Origin: CAZUAQ01 sp964618455
GTDB taxonomy: Bacteria > Planctomycetota > Phycisphaerae > UBA1845 > PWPN01
DNA: 64,000 nt
Direction: 5' to 3'
NCBI GenBank assembly: GCA_964618455.1
Contig: CAZUAQ010000006.1
Coordinates: forward strand, 99,696 to 163,695
Under the pieces are notes generated by a model. That model had not been told where the DNA came from. It saw only the letters and a program-made list of their open reading frames with translations, and made no database searches. A program made the position numbers and the translations under genes. Below, piece by piece: positions 17,305 to 26,419 of the stretch. Position 1 is the stretch's first letter, and each line of letters opens with the position of its first letter.

Positions 17305-17808
17305 ATGGACGTACGTTATATCAATCCTTTCGTCGCGGGCATCAAGAACGTCTTTTCCACGATGGTCCATACGGAGATCACCATTGGTAAGCCGTATGTC
17401 GTCGCCGCCAACGAAGAGCCTTCGTCGGACGTTTCGTCGGTGATCGGACTTTCCGGGGATGCGGTCGGATGTGTGGTGCTCTCTCTGCCGATGGAGACCG
17501 CCATCAATGCGGCCGGGCGCTTTGCCGGGATCGAGATGGATCAGAACCATCCCGATTTCACCGATGCACTGGGTGAACTGGCGAACATGGTCGCCGGACA
17601 CGCCAAGTCGAAACTCGAGGGTCTGTCGGTCAGCATCTCCCTGCCGAGTGTGATCATCGGACGCGACCACGTTGTCTCTCAGTCCAGGCAGAAACCTCGC
17701 CTTCTCCTTCCGTGCGACTCGGATCTCGGCAAGTTTCAGGTGGAAGTGGCAATGGTCGTGGTCAAGAAGAGTGGACAGCAAGCCGTGCCCGCCGGCGCCG
17801 GCGCGTGA
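17305..17808 (+). CDS. cheX: CheX-family chemotaxis phosphatase
   Basis: A 167-residue protein of the CheC/CheX/FliY family. CheX dephosphorylates CheY-P using a conserved E-x2-N motif, seen here as GELANMVAGHAK near residues 90-102. The N-terminal NPFVAGIKNVFSTM helix and a central hydrophobic strand (GCVVLSLPMETA) match CheX. A CheY-like gene follows after 18 bases, an operon pairing that strongly suggests they act on each other. The ATG at 17305 follows GGAAGGG. No flagellar or other chemotaxis genes are nearby, so the pair may serve another signalling system. Confidence 0.85.
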   Translation: MDVRYINPFVAGIKNVFSTMVHTEITIGKPYVVAANEEPSSDVSSVIGLSGDAVGCVVLSLPMETAINAAGRFAGIEMDQNHPDFTDALGELANMVAGHAKSKLEGLSVSISLPSVIIGRDHVVSQSRQKPRLLLPCDSDLGKFQVEVAMVVVKKSGQQAVPAGAGA

Positions 17809-17826
17809 GCTGGAGAAGAGGAGCGA

Positions 17827-18219
17827 ATGGATATGAAAATCCTGCTTGTTGATGATTCGCGGACGATTCGCAACATCCAGAAGAACGTCCTGGGCCAGCT
17901 CGGCTATACGGATATCCTCGAAGCCTCCGACGGTGTGGAGGCACTCAAGGTCATCGCGGAAGATCCTCCAGAAATGGTCTTGATCGACTGGAACATGCCC
18001 AACATGGACGGCATCACCCTCGTGCGAAAGATCCGCGAGACGGACAAGAAGACACCGCTGATCATGTGCACGACCGAGGCGGAGAAGACGCGCGTGATCG
18101 AAGCGATCCAGGCTGGCGTCAACAATTATGTGGTGAAACCTTTTACGGGAGAAACCCTCTCGGAGAAGATCAACACCACGCTGGCCAAGCTGGGAATCAC
18201 CGCCAGCGCGTCCACTTGA
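17827..18219 (+). CDS. CheY-like single-domain response regulator
   Basis: A 130-residue receiver domain with no output domain. The acidic pair is DD in LLVDDSRTIR, the phospho-acceptor Asp lies in LIDWNMPNMDG, a Thr in MCTTEAE and a Lys in YVVKPF. All switch residues are present. It lies directly after cheX, its likely phosphatase. An in-frame ATG at 17833 has better spacing from AGGAG and gives the more typical MKILLVDD start, so the true protein may be two residues shorter. Confidence 0.92.
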   Translation: MDMKILLVDDSRTIRNIQKNVLGQLGYTDILEASDGVEALKVIAEDPPEMVLIDWNMPNMDGITLVRKIRETDKKTPLIMCTTEAEKTRVIEAIQAGVNNYVVKPFTGETLSEKINTTLAKLGITASAST

Positions 18220-18347
18220 CCCTCCCCCGGGCGACCGGCGTCCGACGTTCCGCATTTCTCGGAAGACTCCCCGGGGATTAGGGGCTGATTCCGCGCCTGC
18301 ACTTTTCCATGTACCATCTCCATTCCAGGCCGTAGGTCCATCGCGAC

Positions 18348-18376
18348 TTCGCACCGACCTGCCGTTCGACTATAAT
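18348..18376 (+). promoter_or_regulatory. Candidate promoter upstream of hisD
   Basis: TTCGCA (18348-18353), a 17-base spacer and a perfect TATAAT (18371-18376). It would give a leader of about 65 bases before the hisD ATG. Confidence 0.5.
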
Positions 18377-18447
18377 CCCGCAACTTGCAACGACTCCAAG
18401 AACGTCCACCCTCTTTTCGGCGTTGTTTTTCGCAGGATCGTATCAGG

Positions 18448-19767
18448 ATGCCCAAAATCCGACTCATGCACACTTCGCGGACGAATGTCGGCGAGGAAAT
18501 CCGTCTCATGCGCAAGCCGCTTCTTCTGGACAGGCTCGTCCTGGACGATCCGCCGGAGGCCAGGACGGTTCGGGAAATCATCGAAGACGTGCGCGATCAC
18601 GGGGACGATGCCCTCTCGCGGATCACCGCCCGTGTCGATCATGCGGAGATCGCTCCCCAACAGCTCCGGGTACCGCCGAAGGTGATCGCCGAAGCGGGAC
18701 AGCGCCTTGAACCGAAATTGCGTTCGGCCATCCGCCATTCCATCGCTTCGGTTCGCCGTTTCCAGGAGTCGCTGCTTACGCCGCCTCCCGAACCCGTCCG
18801 AGACGGGGGCAAGCTGATCTATCAGAAGTGTCGCCCGGTGAATCGGGTGGCAGTGTGCGTCCCGGGGGCGGCGGCGCCGCTACCCTCCTCGGCGATCCAC
18901 AGCGCCGTGCCGGCCCAGGTGGCGGGCGTCAAGGACATCGTGCTGGTTGCGCCTCCGCGGCACGAAGGCGAGATCCATCCCACCATTCTCGGCGTGGCGG
19001 CGGAGTTGGGCATTACCGAGGTCTACCGCATGGGCGGGGCGCAGGCGATCGCCGCGCTGGCCATCGGGACGGAATCCGTGCCCCGAGTCGACAAGATCGT
19101 CGGCCCCGGCAGCGTCTATGTTCAACTGGCCAAGCGCTATCTGTTCGGCCTCGTGGATATTGACATGTTCGCCGGTCCGAGCGAGGTGCTGGTGATCGCG
19201 GATGCGTCGGCCGAGGCGGATCGCGTGGCCATGGATCTGCTTGCCCAGGCCGAGCACGATCCCGGATGTTCGATTCTCATCACCGACAGCGTGCCGCTGG
19301 CCGAAGCCGTTTCGGTTTCGCTGGAGAAACTCATCCCCACCTTGTCGACGGGCGAAGCCGCGCAGCGGTGGATTGAGACGTTCGGGGCTCTCGTGGTGGT
19401 GCGTAACTGGGATGAAGCCGTCGAACTGGCCAACGACATCGCGCCCGAGCACCTGGAGATCGCGACGGACAACGCGGAAGAGTTGGCGGACCGGATCGAC
19501 TCGGCCGGGGCGATGTTCCTGGGGCATTACACCCCCGAGTCGGCGGGGGATTACGTGGCGGGGCCGTCCCATGTCCTGCCGACGGGCGGGACCGCGCGAT
19601 TCTGGAGCGGGGTCTCGGCGTTGAGCTTCCTCCGGCGCTCCAGCGTCATCCAGTACACCGCCGAGGGGCTGGCTGCCGACATCGACGCCATCGACACGCT
19701 TGCCCGGGCCGAGGGGCTCGAAGCGCACGCGCGATCGGCGACGATGCGGGGCAAGCCTGCCCGTTGA
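18448..19767 (+). CDS. hisD: Histidinol dehydrogenase
   Basis: A 439-residue enzyme catalysing the last two oxidations of histidine synthesis (histidinol to histidine, NAD+). The zinc-ligand motif QAEHDPGCS and catalytic Glu-His in APEHLEI are present, and the GPGSVYV region matches HisD. The ATG at 18448 is preceded by AGGA-containing sequence; an upstream ATG at 18385 would add 21 non-homologous residues. It is separated from hisC-hisB by a minus-strand membrane gene, so the his genes here form a broken cluster; no other his gene appears in the window. Confidence 0.94.
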   Translation: MPKIRLMHTSRTNVGEEIRLMRKPLLLDRLVLDDPPEARTVREIIEDVRDHGDDALSRITARVDHAEIAPQQLRVPPKVIAEAGQRLEPKLRSAIRHSIASVRRFQESLLTPPPEPVRDGGKLIYQKCRPVNRVAVCVPGAAAPLPSSAIHSAVPAQVAGVKDIVLVAPPRHEGEIHPTILGVAAELGITEVYRMGGAQAIAALAIGTESVPRVDKIVGPGSVYVQLAKRYLFGLVDIDMFAGPSEVLVIADASAEADRVAMDLLAQAEHDPGCSILITDSVPLAEAVSVSLEKLIPTLSTGEAAQRWIETFGALVVVRNWDEAVELANDIAPEHLEIATDNAEELADRIDSAGAMFLGHYTPESAGDYVAGPSHVLPTGGTARFWSGVSALSFLRRSSVIQYTAEGLAADIDAIDTLARAEGLEAHARSATMRGKPAR

Positions 19768-19781
19768 TCATCTCCTCATGC

Positions 19782-20405
19782 TTATGAGAGGGGCGGTAGC
19801 CGATCCAAATAGGACGCATGCACGCCGCGCAGCCACACGTATTCCTTATCAATCTTCAAAGGCGTGACGATCCGCGATCTGATGATGGCCACGACCAGGC
19901 AAACCAGAAAGGCAAGAATGCCCAGGATCCCAAGCTCCGGAGAATTGCTGTTGAAAAAGTAGATGGCAAGGACGATCGATCCCAGGCAGCTCAACCAACC
20001 GAACAGGATCGCATTGCGTCGCTTCCGCCGATAGCGTTCGGACAGTCCGATGTGGATCGTGGCGGTCTTGCGGAGGATCAACGCGACGATGGCATAGAAC
20101 AACAGGCCCGGCAGAATCAGGAGATAAATGATCGGGTGATGCCAGGAGAGAGAACGTTTCAGCTTGTAGCCGTGGGCCGGTTCACCGCTCTTGACGCACA
20201 GGTCGGGAAGGGTCGCTGATTTGTGCATGACGAGATACTTCCCCTGCCGCCAGACGCCCCCGGTGTGCATGGCCGTCGCGTAATGCAGCGAAGGGACCAT
20301 GGTGGCCACGGGTGGATCCTGGGGCGAGGTGGGCGGGGTACGTGGCTCCAACGTGGGAACGGGTGTACCGGGGACGGGCTGATCATCATTTCTTTCATCG
20401 GTCAT
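19782..20405 (-). CDS. Hypothetical membrane protein, probably planctomycete-restricted
   Basis: A 207-residue protein: a proline-rich N-terminus (~40 residues), then WRQGKYLVMHKSATLPDLC (a short beta-like region with one Cys), then two hydrophobic blocks (about 92-110 and 130-170), each probably a helix or hairpin, with a basic RYRRKRRN link between them. The arrangement resembles conserved hypothetical membrane proteins I associate with planctomycetes. It lies between hisD and hisC on the opposite strand, its 3' end only 14 bases from the hisD stop. No function assigned. Confidence 0.7.
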   Translation of the reverse strand: MTDERNDDQPVPGTPVPTLEPRTPPTSPQDPPVATMVPSLHYATAMHTGGVWRQGKYLVMHKSATLPDLCVKSGEPAHGYKLKRSLSWHHPIIYLLILPGLLFYAIVALILRKTATIHIGLSERYRRKRRNAILFGWLSCLGSIVLAIYFFNSNSPELGILGILAFLVCLVVAIIRSRIVTPLKIDKEYVWLRGVHASYLDRLPPLS

Positions 20406-20639
20406 GCGCAGGAACCCCTATCCAGAGAGCGTGATCTCATCCAAGATCTGTCAATCACTGGTATTTTAATAAGGCCGGCCGGCCGGGTAAAGAGGTCCTG
20501 CCGGCAGAGACATGAGGGTCACGCGCAAGAGACGCGAAGTAATCGACTACCACGTTGAACCTGCGAGGGGTAGAATCCTGCAGAGCTGGAGGCGCTCGGC
20601 GCGGTCGCCGATCGATGTATGAAGTGAGCGGATCGAACG

Positions 20640-21686
20640 ATGTCGTATTTTCGAGAGAACATCGAGAAGATGGACGGCTACGTGCCGGGCGAGCAACCGG
20701 CCGATACCTCCGTCATCAAACTGAACACGAACGAGAATCCGTATCCGCCCTCGCCGAAGGTGATGGAGGCGATCGCGGCGGTCAGTCCGGAGCAATTGCG
20801 GCGCTACCCCCATCCGCTGGGCGACCACTTCCGCGAGACGGCGGCGCGCGTCTTCGAGGTGGACAAGGATCAGGTCCTCTGCGGCAACGGGATGGACGAC
20901 CTCCTGAACATGTCGGTGCGCGCATTCAGCGGGCCCGAGGCGGCGCTCGTGTACCCGGTGCCGACCTACACGCTTTACGCCGTGCTGGCGATGATTCAGG
21001 CGTCGGTGGTCAAGGAGGTGCCGTTTCCCGAGGACTTTTCGCTGCCGGCGGATGCCCTGGTGGCGGCGCGGGGGAGTGTCACGTATCTCGCCAATCCCAA
21101 CTCACCGACGGGCACGCTGATTCCGATCGACCAGGTGGCCGACCTGGCGGAGCGTTTGCCGGGTGTGCTCTGCATCGATGAAGCGTATGTCGACTTTGCC
21201 GAGAGCGATTGCATGCGTCTTGCGCGATCGCACCGCAACGTGCTGGTCATGCGGACGATGTCGAAGGGGTATTCACTGGCGGGGATCCGGTTCGGATTCG
21301 CGGTGGGGCATCCCGACCTGATTCGCGGCCTGATGAAGGTGAAGGACAGCTACAACGTCGATGTGATTTCGATTCGCGCGGCGGCGGCGGCCCTCGCGGA
21401 TCGGCCCTACTGGCAGGAGGTCTGCCAGCGCGTGGTCTCCGAGCGGCGGCGGTTGGGACATGAGCTGGCGGACCTGGGCTTGGAGAGCCTGCCGAGTCAT
21501 TCGAACTTCCTGCTGACGAAGGCAACTCGGCCGACGGCGGGAGAACTGTACGAATTGCTCAAGGCGCGGAAAATCCTCGTCCGATACTTCAACCAGCCTG
21601 GCCTGGACGACAGGCTGCGCATCACCGTGGGTACGCCGGAGCAGAACGACGCCCTGTTGGCCGCGATGAAGGAGCTGATCGGTTGA
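20640..21686 (+). CDS. hisC: Histidinol-phosphate aminotransferase
   Basis: A 348-residue class I/II PLP aminotransferase. NENPYPPSPKVMEAI near the N-terminus is typical of HisC, and the PLP lysine lies in MSKGYSLAG. It converts imidazole-acetol phosphate to histidinol phosphate. The last bases overlap the TTG start of hisB (TTGA), so the two are translationally coupled. About 230 bases upstream are free of genes, including a GGCCGGCCGGCC stretch near 20473. Confidence 0.93.
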   Translation: MSYFRENIEKMDGYVPGEQPADTSVIKLNTNENPYPPSPKVMEAIAAVSPEQLRRYPHPLGDHFRETAARVFEVDKDQVLCGNGMDDLLNMSVRAFSGPEAALVYPVPTYTLYAVLAMIQASVVKEVPFPEDFSLPADALVAARGSVTYLANPNSPTGTLIPIDQVADLAERLPGVLCIDEAYVDFAESDCMRLARSHRNVLVMRTMSKGYSLAGIRFGFAVGHPDLIRGLMKVKDSYNVDVISIRAAAAALADRPYWQEVCQRVVSERRRLGHELADLGLESLPSHSNFLLTKATRPTAGELYELLKARKILVRYFNQPGLDDRLRITVGTPEQNDALLAAMKELIG

Positions 21687-22309
21687 GCAAGAAGAAGACA
21701 GCGGAAGGCACGGGCGGTGCCGACGATCGGCAGGCGCGGATAGAGCGCGCGACCAAGGAAACGAAGATCACGCTCGACCTCAATCTCGACGGCACCGGGC
21801 GGGTGCGTGTACAGACGGGCATCGGATTTTTCGATCACATGCTCGATCACATCGGTCGGCACGGCCTGTTCGATCTCACGTTGAAGGCCGAGGGCGATCT
21901 GCATGTCGACGATCACCATACGGTGGAGGACGTGGGCATCTGTCTCGGGCAGGCGTTGGCGGAGGCGGTCGGCGAGAAGAAGGGCATCCGGCGGTACGGT
22001 TTCTTCATCGCGCCGATGGAGGATGCGCTGGCCCAGGTGTCGGTCGATCTGTCCGGGCGATCCGCCGTGGTTTATCGCGTCGCGTACAACACGCCCAAGA
22101 TCGGGCAGTTCGACGTGCAGCTTGTCGAGGAGTTTCTCCGCGCGGTATCCCTCAACGCCAAAATGAACCTGCACGTGACCGTGCCCTACGGCACCAACGA
22201 TCACCACATCGCCGAAGCGATCTGCAAGGCGCTGGGCAAGTCGCTGCGCATGGCCACGGAGCGCGACCCGCGGGAAACGGGAGTCCCTTCGACCAAAGGC
22301 ATCCTGTGA
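21683..22309 (+). CDS. hisB: Imidazoleglycerol-phosphate dehydratase
   Basis: A 208-residue monofunctional HisB dehydratase (no HAD phosphatase fused). GIGFFDHMLDHIGRHG and DDHHTVEDVGI hold the manganese-binding His clusters, and the second half repeats them with NDHHIAEAI. It starts at TTG overlapping the hisC stop, with AAGGAG upstream. It dehydrates imidazole-glycerol phosphate, the step before HisC. Confidence 0.94.
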   Translation: MSKKKTAEGTGGADDRQARIERATKETKITLDLNLDGTGRVRVQTGIGFFDHMLDHIGRHGLFDLTLKAEGDLHVDDHHTVEDVGICLGQALAEAVGEKKGIRRYGFFIAPMEDALAQVSVDLSGRSAVVYRVAYNTPKIGQFDVQLVEEFLRAVSLNAKMNLHVTVPYGTNDHHIAEAICKALGKSLRMATERDPRETGVPSTKGIL

Positions 22310-22322
22310 CTTGATATGGAAT

Positions 22323-22353
22323 ACCGGATGATGGTATGGACTGCGCATCCGGT
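22323..22353. repeat. Inverted repeat between hisB and the convergent permease gene
   Basis: ACCGGATG (22323-22330) and CATCCGGT (22346-22353) form a perfect 8-bp stem with a 15-base loop in the 85-base gap between convergent genes. There is no T-tract, so a terminator role is only possible. Confidence 0.35.
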
Positions 22354-22394
22354 GTTCATGCGACATTCGTTATTCGGATTTCGTCATTCCCCCT

Positions 22395-23327
22395 CTATCC
22401 CTTCACCGCCCCGAGCTGGATACCCCGGACAAGATACTTTTGCAGGATGATGAAGAGGACGATCAGCGGAACGATGTTCATGGCGGTGGCGGCCATCATG
22501 AGTTCCGTCTGCCGCCCGTACCCCGCGCCGCCGGCGCCTTCGAAATACATCATGCCGATGGGCAGCGTGCGCAGGTGCTCACTCTTGACCATGACCAGTG
22601 GCCAGAAAAACGACGCATAGTTGCCGAGGAAGGTAAAGATCGCCAGCACGATGATGCCCGGCCGCGCGAGGGGCAGGATCACGTCGACGAAGATCTGCCA
22701 TCGGCTGGCGCCGTCGATCTCCGCCGCCTCGTCCAGGCTTGTCGGAATGGTCAGCATGAACTGCCGCAGCAGAAACGTCCCGAACGCGCTGAACGCCGCC
22801 GGCAGGATCAGCCCCGCGTACGTATCCAGCAGACCGAGCTTGAACATGATGAAGTAGTTGGGGATCAGCAGGACGAGTCCGGGAATCATCATCGTGGCCA
22901 GGTACAGGAGAAACACGGTGTCGCGCCCGCGCCAGGTCAGTCGGGCGAAGGCGTAGGCTGCCATGGCGCTGGTGACGATCTGCAGGAACGTGACCCAGGA
23001 CGCGATGAACAGACTGTTGAAGTACCAGCGGCCGAACTCGATGGGCAGCATCTTACCCTTGGAGTCCGGCTTGCTGCCCAGCACGATGTGGTAGTTGTCG
23101 AACTTCCAGGTGTTGGGCAGAAACTCGGCGGAGTCGGCCTCGATCGGGGGCTTGAAACTGGCGAGCATCATCCACACGAAGGGGATGGTCATGCTGGCGG
23201 CGATCAGGATGAGCAACGTGAGCTTGACGGTGTTCATGACGGGGGAATGACCGCGCACCGCGCCGCTCGTTCCCCGCGTCGGAAGCGTGTCGTCTTTGAG
23301 CAGGTTGTTGACGATCGGATCACTCAC
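22395..23327 (-). CDS. Carbohydrate ABC transporter permease (MalG-type)
   Basis: A 310-residue inner-membrane permease with about six helices. The EAA loop that docks the ATPase is DEAAEIDGASRWQIF, followed by ILPLARPG, typical of MalG/CUT1 subunits. The GTG start at 23327 follows AGAGGA and lies 38 bases after the other permease gene; the frame opens further upstream but only inside that gene. It works with the neighbouring permease and solute-binding protein. No ATPase gene lies beside them. Confidence 0.88.
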   Translation of the reverse strand: MSDPIVNNLLKDDTLPTRGTSGAVRGHSPVMNTVKLTLLILIAASMTIPFVWMMLASFKPPIEADSAEFLPNTWKFDNYHIVLGSKPDSKGKMLPIEFGRWYFNSLFIASWVTFLQIVTSAMAAYAFARLTWRGRDTVFLLYLATMMIPGLVLLIPNYFIMFKLGLLDTYAGLILPAAFSAFGTFLLRQFMLTIPTSLDEAAEIDGASRWQIFVDVILPLARPGIIVLAIFTFLGNYASFFWPLVMVKSEHLRTLPIGMMYFEGAGGAGYGRQTELMMAATAMNIVPLIVLFIILQKYLVRGIQLGAVKG

Positions 23328-23365
23328 ATGGACGTCCTCTGTCTTGGCACGGCGCCGCCGGTCGG

Positions 23366-24607
23366 TCAGGCATTGATCTGCCGGCTGCCGAATTTCCAGT
23401 TCACCAGCGTGGTCACGAAGATCATCAGGAACAGCATCCAGGCGACCGCCGAGGCGTAACCGAGCCGGAACTCCTCGAACCCTTCGCGGAAAATGTAATA
23501 GCCGAGGGTCACCGTGGTATCGGCGGGGCGGCCCTCGGTCATAATGCGCGCCTGCTCGAACCCGCCCTGGAGCCCACCGATGATGCTCATGATCAGGATG
23601 AAGAAGGTCGTCGGCGCCAACTGCGGCCAGGAGACGTTCCAGAAGGTTCGCCACCGTCCGGCGCCGTCGATCATGGCCGCCTCATAAAGATCCTGCGGAA
23701 CATTCGACAATCCGGCGAGGTAGAGCAGCATGTTGTTCCCACCGACCGTCGCCCAGACACCCATGATGACGATCGCATCACGAGCCCCGAGGCCGAAGAA
23801 CGGGAACGACCATTCGCCCGTCGTCTTGTCCACGGGGTTGAGCGGGAAGCCGGTCCGCGGGCTGATGTTGAACAGGTTGTTCATGCTGCCCAGCCACTCG
23901 GGGGCCTGGAACTGAAACGTGTACTGTGAAAATAATGTCAGGAGGTTGTCGGGAGCGCCGAGGCGCCAGGCAATCAGCGTGAAGAGTTGATTCAGCATGT
24001 CGGCGTAGAGATCCAGCATGGGCTGAAGCATGGCGTTGATCGGGCCGGAGTCGGGACGGAACATCAGCTTCCAGAGGATGAACTGCGCGATACCCGTGGT
24101 GAAGAAGGGCAGGTAGAACAGGGTTCTCAGTCCGACGCGCGTGAACACGAATGCCGTCAGCGCCGAGCCGGCAACGATAGCCAGTGCCAGCCCGAGTGTC
24201 GCCATCGACGTACCGCACAGGATGATCGCGACAAGCAGTGTCAATGCGCTGAAGCCAATCGCGATGGAGCGCGCCGCCGAGGAGCCCAGCCGGATCGGTT
24301 CGTGGAGCAGCACCGCGAGAAGCAGTGACCCGGCGATGGAGAGGGGCAGGCCCAGCATGAAGTAGAGCGTCGTGATAAAGAATTTCCAGAAGCGCTCACG
24401 CTCCGAGCCCCAGAGCATGTTCTTGAAATTCTCGAAACCGACGAAGGAGAACGGGGCACGTTCGAGCAGATCCCAGTTGGTGAATGCCATCACCAGTGAG
24501 AAGCCCACGGGAAAGGCCACGAACACAAGGAACCCCACGAAGTTGGGCATGAGGAAAAGCATGGCCCACAACGTGTCGTTGCGACATTTATGGGTCAGCG
24601 ATGCCAT
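23366..24607 (-). CDS. Carbohydrate ABC transporter permease (MalF-type) with extra segments
   Basis: A 413-residue permease. The N-terminal LMPNFVGFLVFVAFPV and the EAA loop DLYEAAMIDGAGRWRTF identify a CUT1 first permease. It is about 100 residues longer than usual: one hydrophobic insertion (about residues 115-165, probably two helices) precedes LRTLFYLPFF, and a ~60-residue insertion (about 210-280) follows FRPDSGPIN. It overlaps the end of the solute-binding protein gene by 20 bases, so the genes are tightly coupled. Both insertions could fold in the periplasm or membrane. Confidence 0.86.
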   Translation of the reverse strand: MASLTHKCRNDTLWAMLFLMPNFVGFLVFVAFPVGFSLVMAFTNWDLLERAPFSFVGFENFKNMLWGSERERFWKFFITTLYFMLGLPLSIAGSLLLAVLLHEPIRLGSSAARSIAIGFSALTLLVAIILCGTSMATLGLALAIVAGSALTAFVFTRVGLRTLFYLPFFTTGIAQFILWKLMFRPDSGPINAMLQPMLDLYADMLNQLFTLIAWRLGAPDNLLTLFSQYTFQFQAPEWLGSMNNLFNISPRTGFPLNPVDKTTGEWSFPFFGLGARDAIVIMGVWATVGGNNMLLYLAGLSNVPQDLYEAAMIDGAGRWRTFWNVSWPQLAPTTFFILIMSIIGGLQGGFEQARIMTEGRPADTTVTLGYYIFREGFEEFRLGYASAVAWMLFLMIFVTTLVNWKFGSRQINA

Positions 24608-26270
24608 GGGGCTCTCCGTCGTGTCGGGGCGGGAAGTTCTCGGGGTCGAATTCCATCCCGGTGCGATGCTTGTACTCGATGCGCATCGACTCGTACTGGA
24701 TCAGGTTGGCACGGATCTTGTCATTCATCTCCCTGGCGAGGTCCCGGCAGGTCGTCTCCGGCGGATCGATCCCCGCACTGAGCAGCGCAAGGTGGCGATC
24801 CACATCCTTCTGGATCGTAATGGCCTGCAGGAACGGGGTCATCACGACGTTACGTCCTCGCTCCATGCCCTGGACGAAAAGCGCGTTGTAGTCTTCCCCC
24901 GGATAGGCGGGGTCCTTCAGGAAGGCGTCAGATCGCGCGACATCGGGCGAAGGGGGAAGCGCATCGGCGGACTCGATGACCTGGTGCGAGAATTCCTCCG
25001 AGGTCAGAACCTTGAGAAACTCCATCGCTTCCTTCTTGTGCGGGCTGTTGGGGTTGATGCCCACGCTCAAGGCGCGGACCAGTCCGGCCTTCTCGCGCTT
25101 GTAGGGAATCGGTGCCGCGCCGATTTCACCCCGCAACGGTCGCTCGGGACGATCGTAATACTTGCGGAGATTGATTAACGCCCATCGACCGATACGCATC
25201 ATGGACAGCCGTTCGTTCGCAAAGAGGTCGCTCAGCGTACCGCCGAACCCGCCCTTTGTGCCCATCGCGTCGCGCTCCGCCACGGAAGGCATGACGCGAT
25301 CGATCACGATCATCCGGTGGAGGAAGGTCATCGCCTCGATCACTTCGGGCGAATCGGCGATACAGTAAGTGCCGGTCGGGTCGAACCAGTCACCGCCGAA
25401 CTGCCAGACGAGCGCCGTCGCCTCGAGGAATTCAAAGGTGCCCACGGCGTAGCGATCGATGCGCCCGTCCGAGCCTCGGTGGATAAGCTTACGGCTGACT
25501 TCGAGAAACTCATCCCATGTCCAGTCACCCTCGGGGTAGGGCAGCCCTGCCTCGTCAAAGTGCCGCTTGTGAAAAAAAATGACATTGGCATTGACGTTGA
25601 GCGGATAGGTGTATTGCACGCGCCGCTTCTCGCCCGTGGCCGGATCAATGTGGACGTAGGAGATTTCCTCTTTCACCGTCGGCCAGGTCGTGTCCAGTCC
25701 GAAACCGTAAGTCTCGGTGTGCTCTTCCAGGGGCATGAGGACATTCGTCCGCACGAAGTCCACGAGCATCCACCGGCCGTAGACGTTGAAGATGTCCGGA
25801 CCGATGCCTCCTTTGCATTGCACGATGATTTTTTCGAGCCCGCTGTTGGTAGGGTCGAGCCGAATGCGGATCTTCGGCTCGTGCACTGTGAGTCGGTCCT
25901 CCTGGCGGCGCAGCCAGTACCAGGTCGTGCCGCTGTCGATACGCCAGGAGGCGTCCGCGGGGTCGAAGTAGATCTCCGCACGCGGCTCGAGCGTGACCCC
26001 TTCCGCTTCAAACGCATGGCGCAGCTCAGGTTGGACGCGATCGGGAATGATGTTGTCGGTCAGGGTGTCCTGCAGATTGAGCGGGAGGTCGAATCGATGA
26101 CGCAGATGGCGTTTCTCGAAGATGTCGATCGTGCCGCGGCGGGCGGGGTTGTCACCGCTGACCCAGGTGAGCGTGATCTGGTCGCCTCCGGATTCTTGAG
26201 GTGCCCACCGATAGGCAACGGCCGACCAGATGGTCAGCAGAATCAAAGCCCCGAGCAAAACCCACTTCAT
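24588..26270 (-). CDS. Membrane-anchored extracellular solute-binding protein (sugar ABC importer)
   Basis: A 560-residue binding protein. A single N-terminal hydrophobic segment (residues 2-21) has no lipobox cysteine, so the protein is probably held by an uncleaved signal anchor. The body resembles family-1 sugar-binding proteins (GGIGPDIFNVYGRW, YPEGDWTWDEFLEV, MGTKGGFGGTLSDLFANERL, FLKVLTSEEF). About 110 residues near the N-terminus (40-150) look additional to the standard fold. It is the first gene of the importer operon; sugar unknown. Confidence 0.85.
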   Translation of the reverse strand: MKWVLLGALILLTIWSAVAYRWAPQESGGDQITLTWVSGDNPARRGTIDIFEKRHLRHRFDLPLNLQDTLTDNIIPDRVQPELRHAFEAEGVTLEPRAEIYFDPADASWRIDSGTTWYWLRRQEDRLTVHEPKIRIRLDPTNSGLEKIIVQCKGGIGPDIFNVYGRWMLVDFVRTNVLMPLEEHTETYGFGLDTTWPTVKEEISYVHIDPATGEKRRVQYTYPLNVNANVIFFHKRHFDEAGLPYPEGDWTWDEFLEVSRKLIHRGSDGRIDRYAVGTFEFLEATALVWQFGGDWFDPTGTYCIADSPEVIEAMTFLHRMIVIDRVMPSVAERDAMGTKGGFGGTLSDLFANERLSMMRIGRWALINLRKYYDRPERPLRGEIGAAPIPYKREKAGLVRALSVGINPNSPHKKEAMEFLKVLTSEEFSHQVIESADALPPSPDVARSDAFLKDPAYPGEDYNALFVQGMERGRNVVMTPFLQAITIQKDVDRHLALLSAGIDPPETTCRDLAREMNDKIRANLIQYESMRIEYKHRTGMEFDPENFPPRHDGEPHGIADP

Positions 26271-26419
26271 CTGGACATCCGCAGTGTACGTGTTTGGCGC
26301 CGACCCGGGAGTCGTACCACCCGGGAACGGGTCGTGGATCTTCCGGTGTGGCGGTGGAGGAACTTCTTCGACGTATTCAACGATTTATGTTCGTGGATGT
26401 CAAGGCGGCGGCGCGCGAG

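Noticed and set aside
20406..20639. Palindromic GGCCGGCCGGCC-like stretch between the membrane gene and hisC
   Set aside because: Too GC-simple to support a binding site or terminator; no T-tract or paired gene context.
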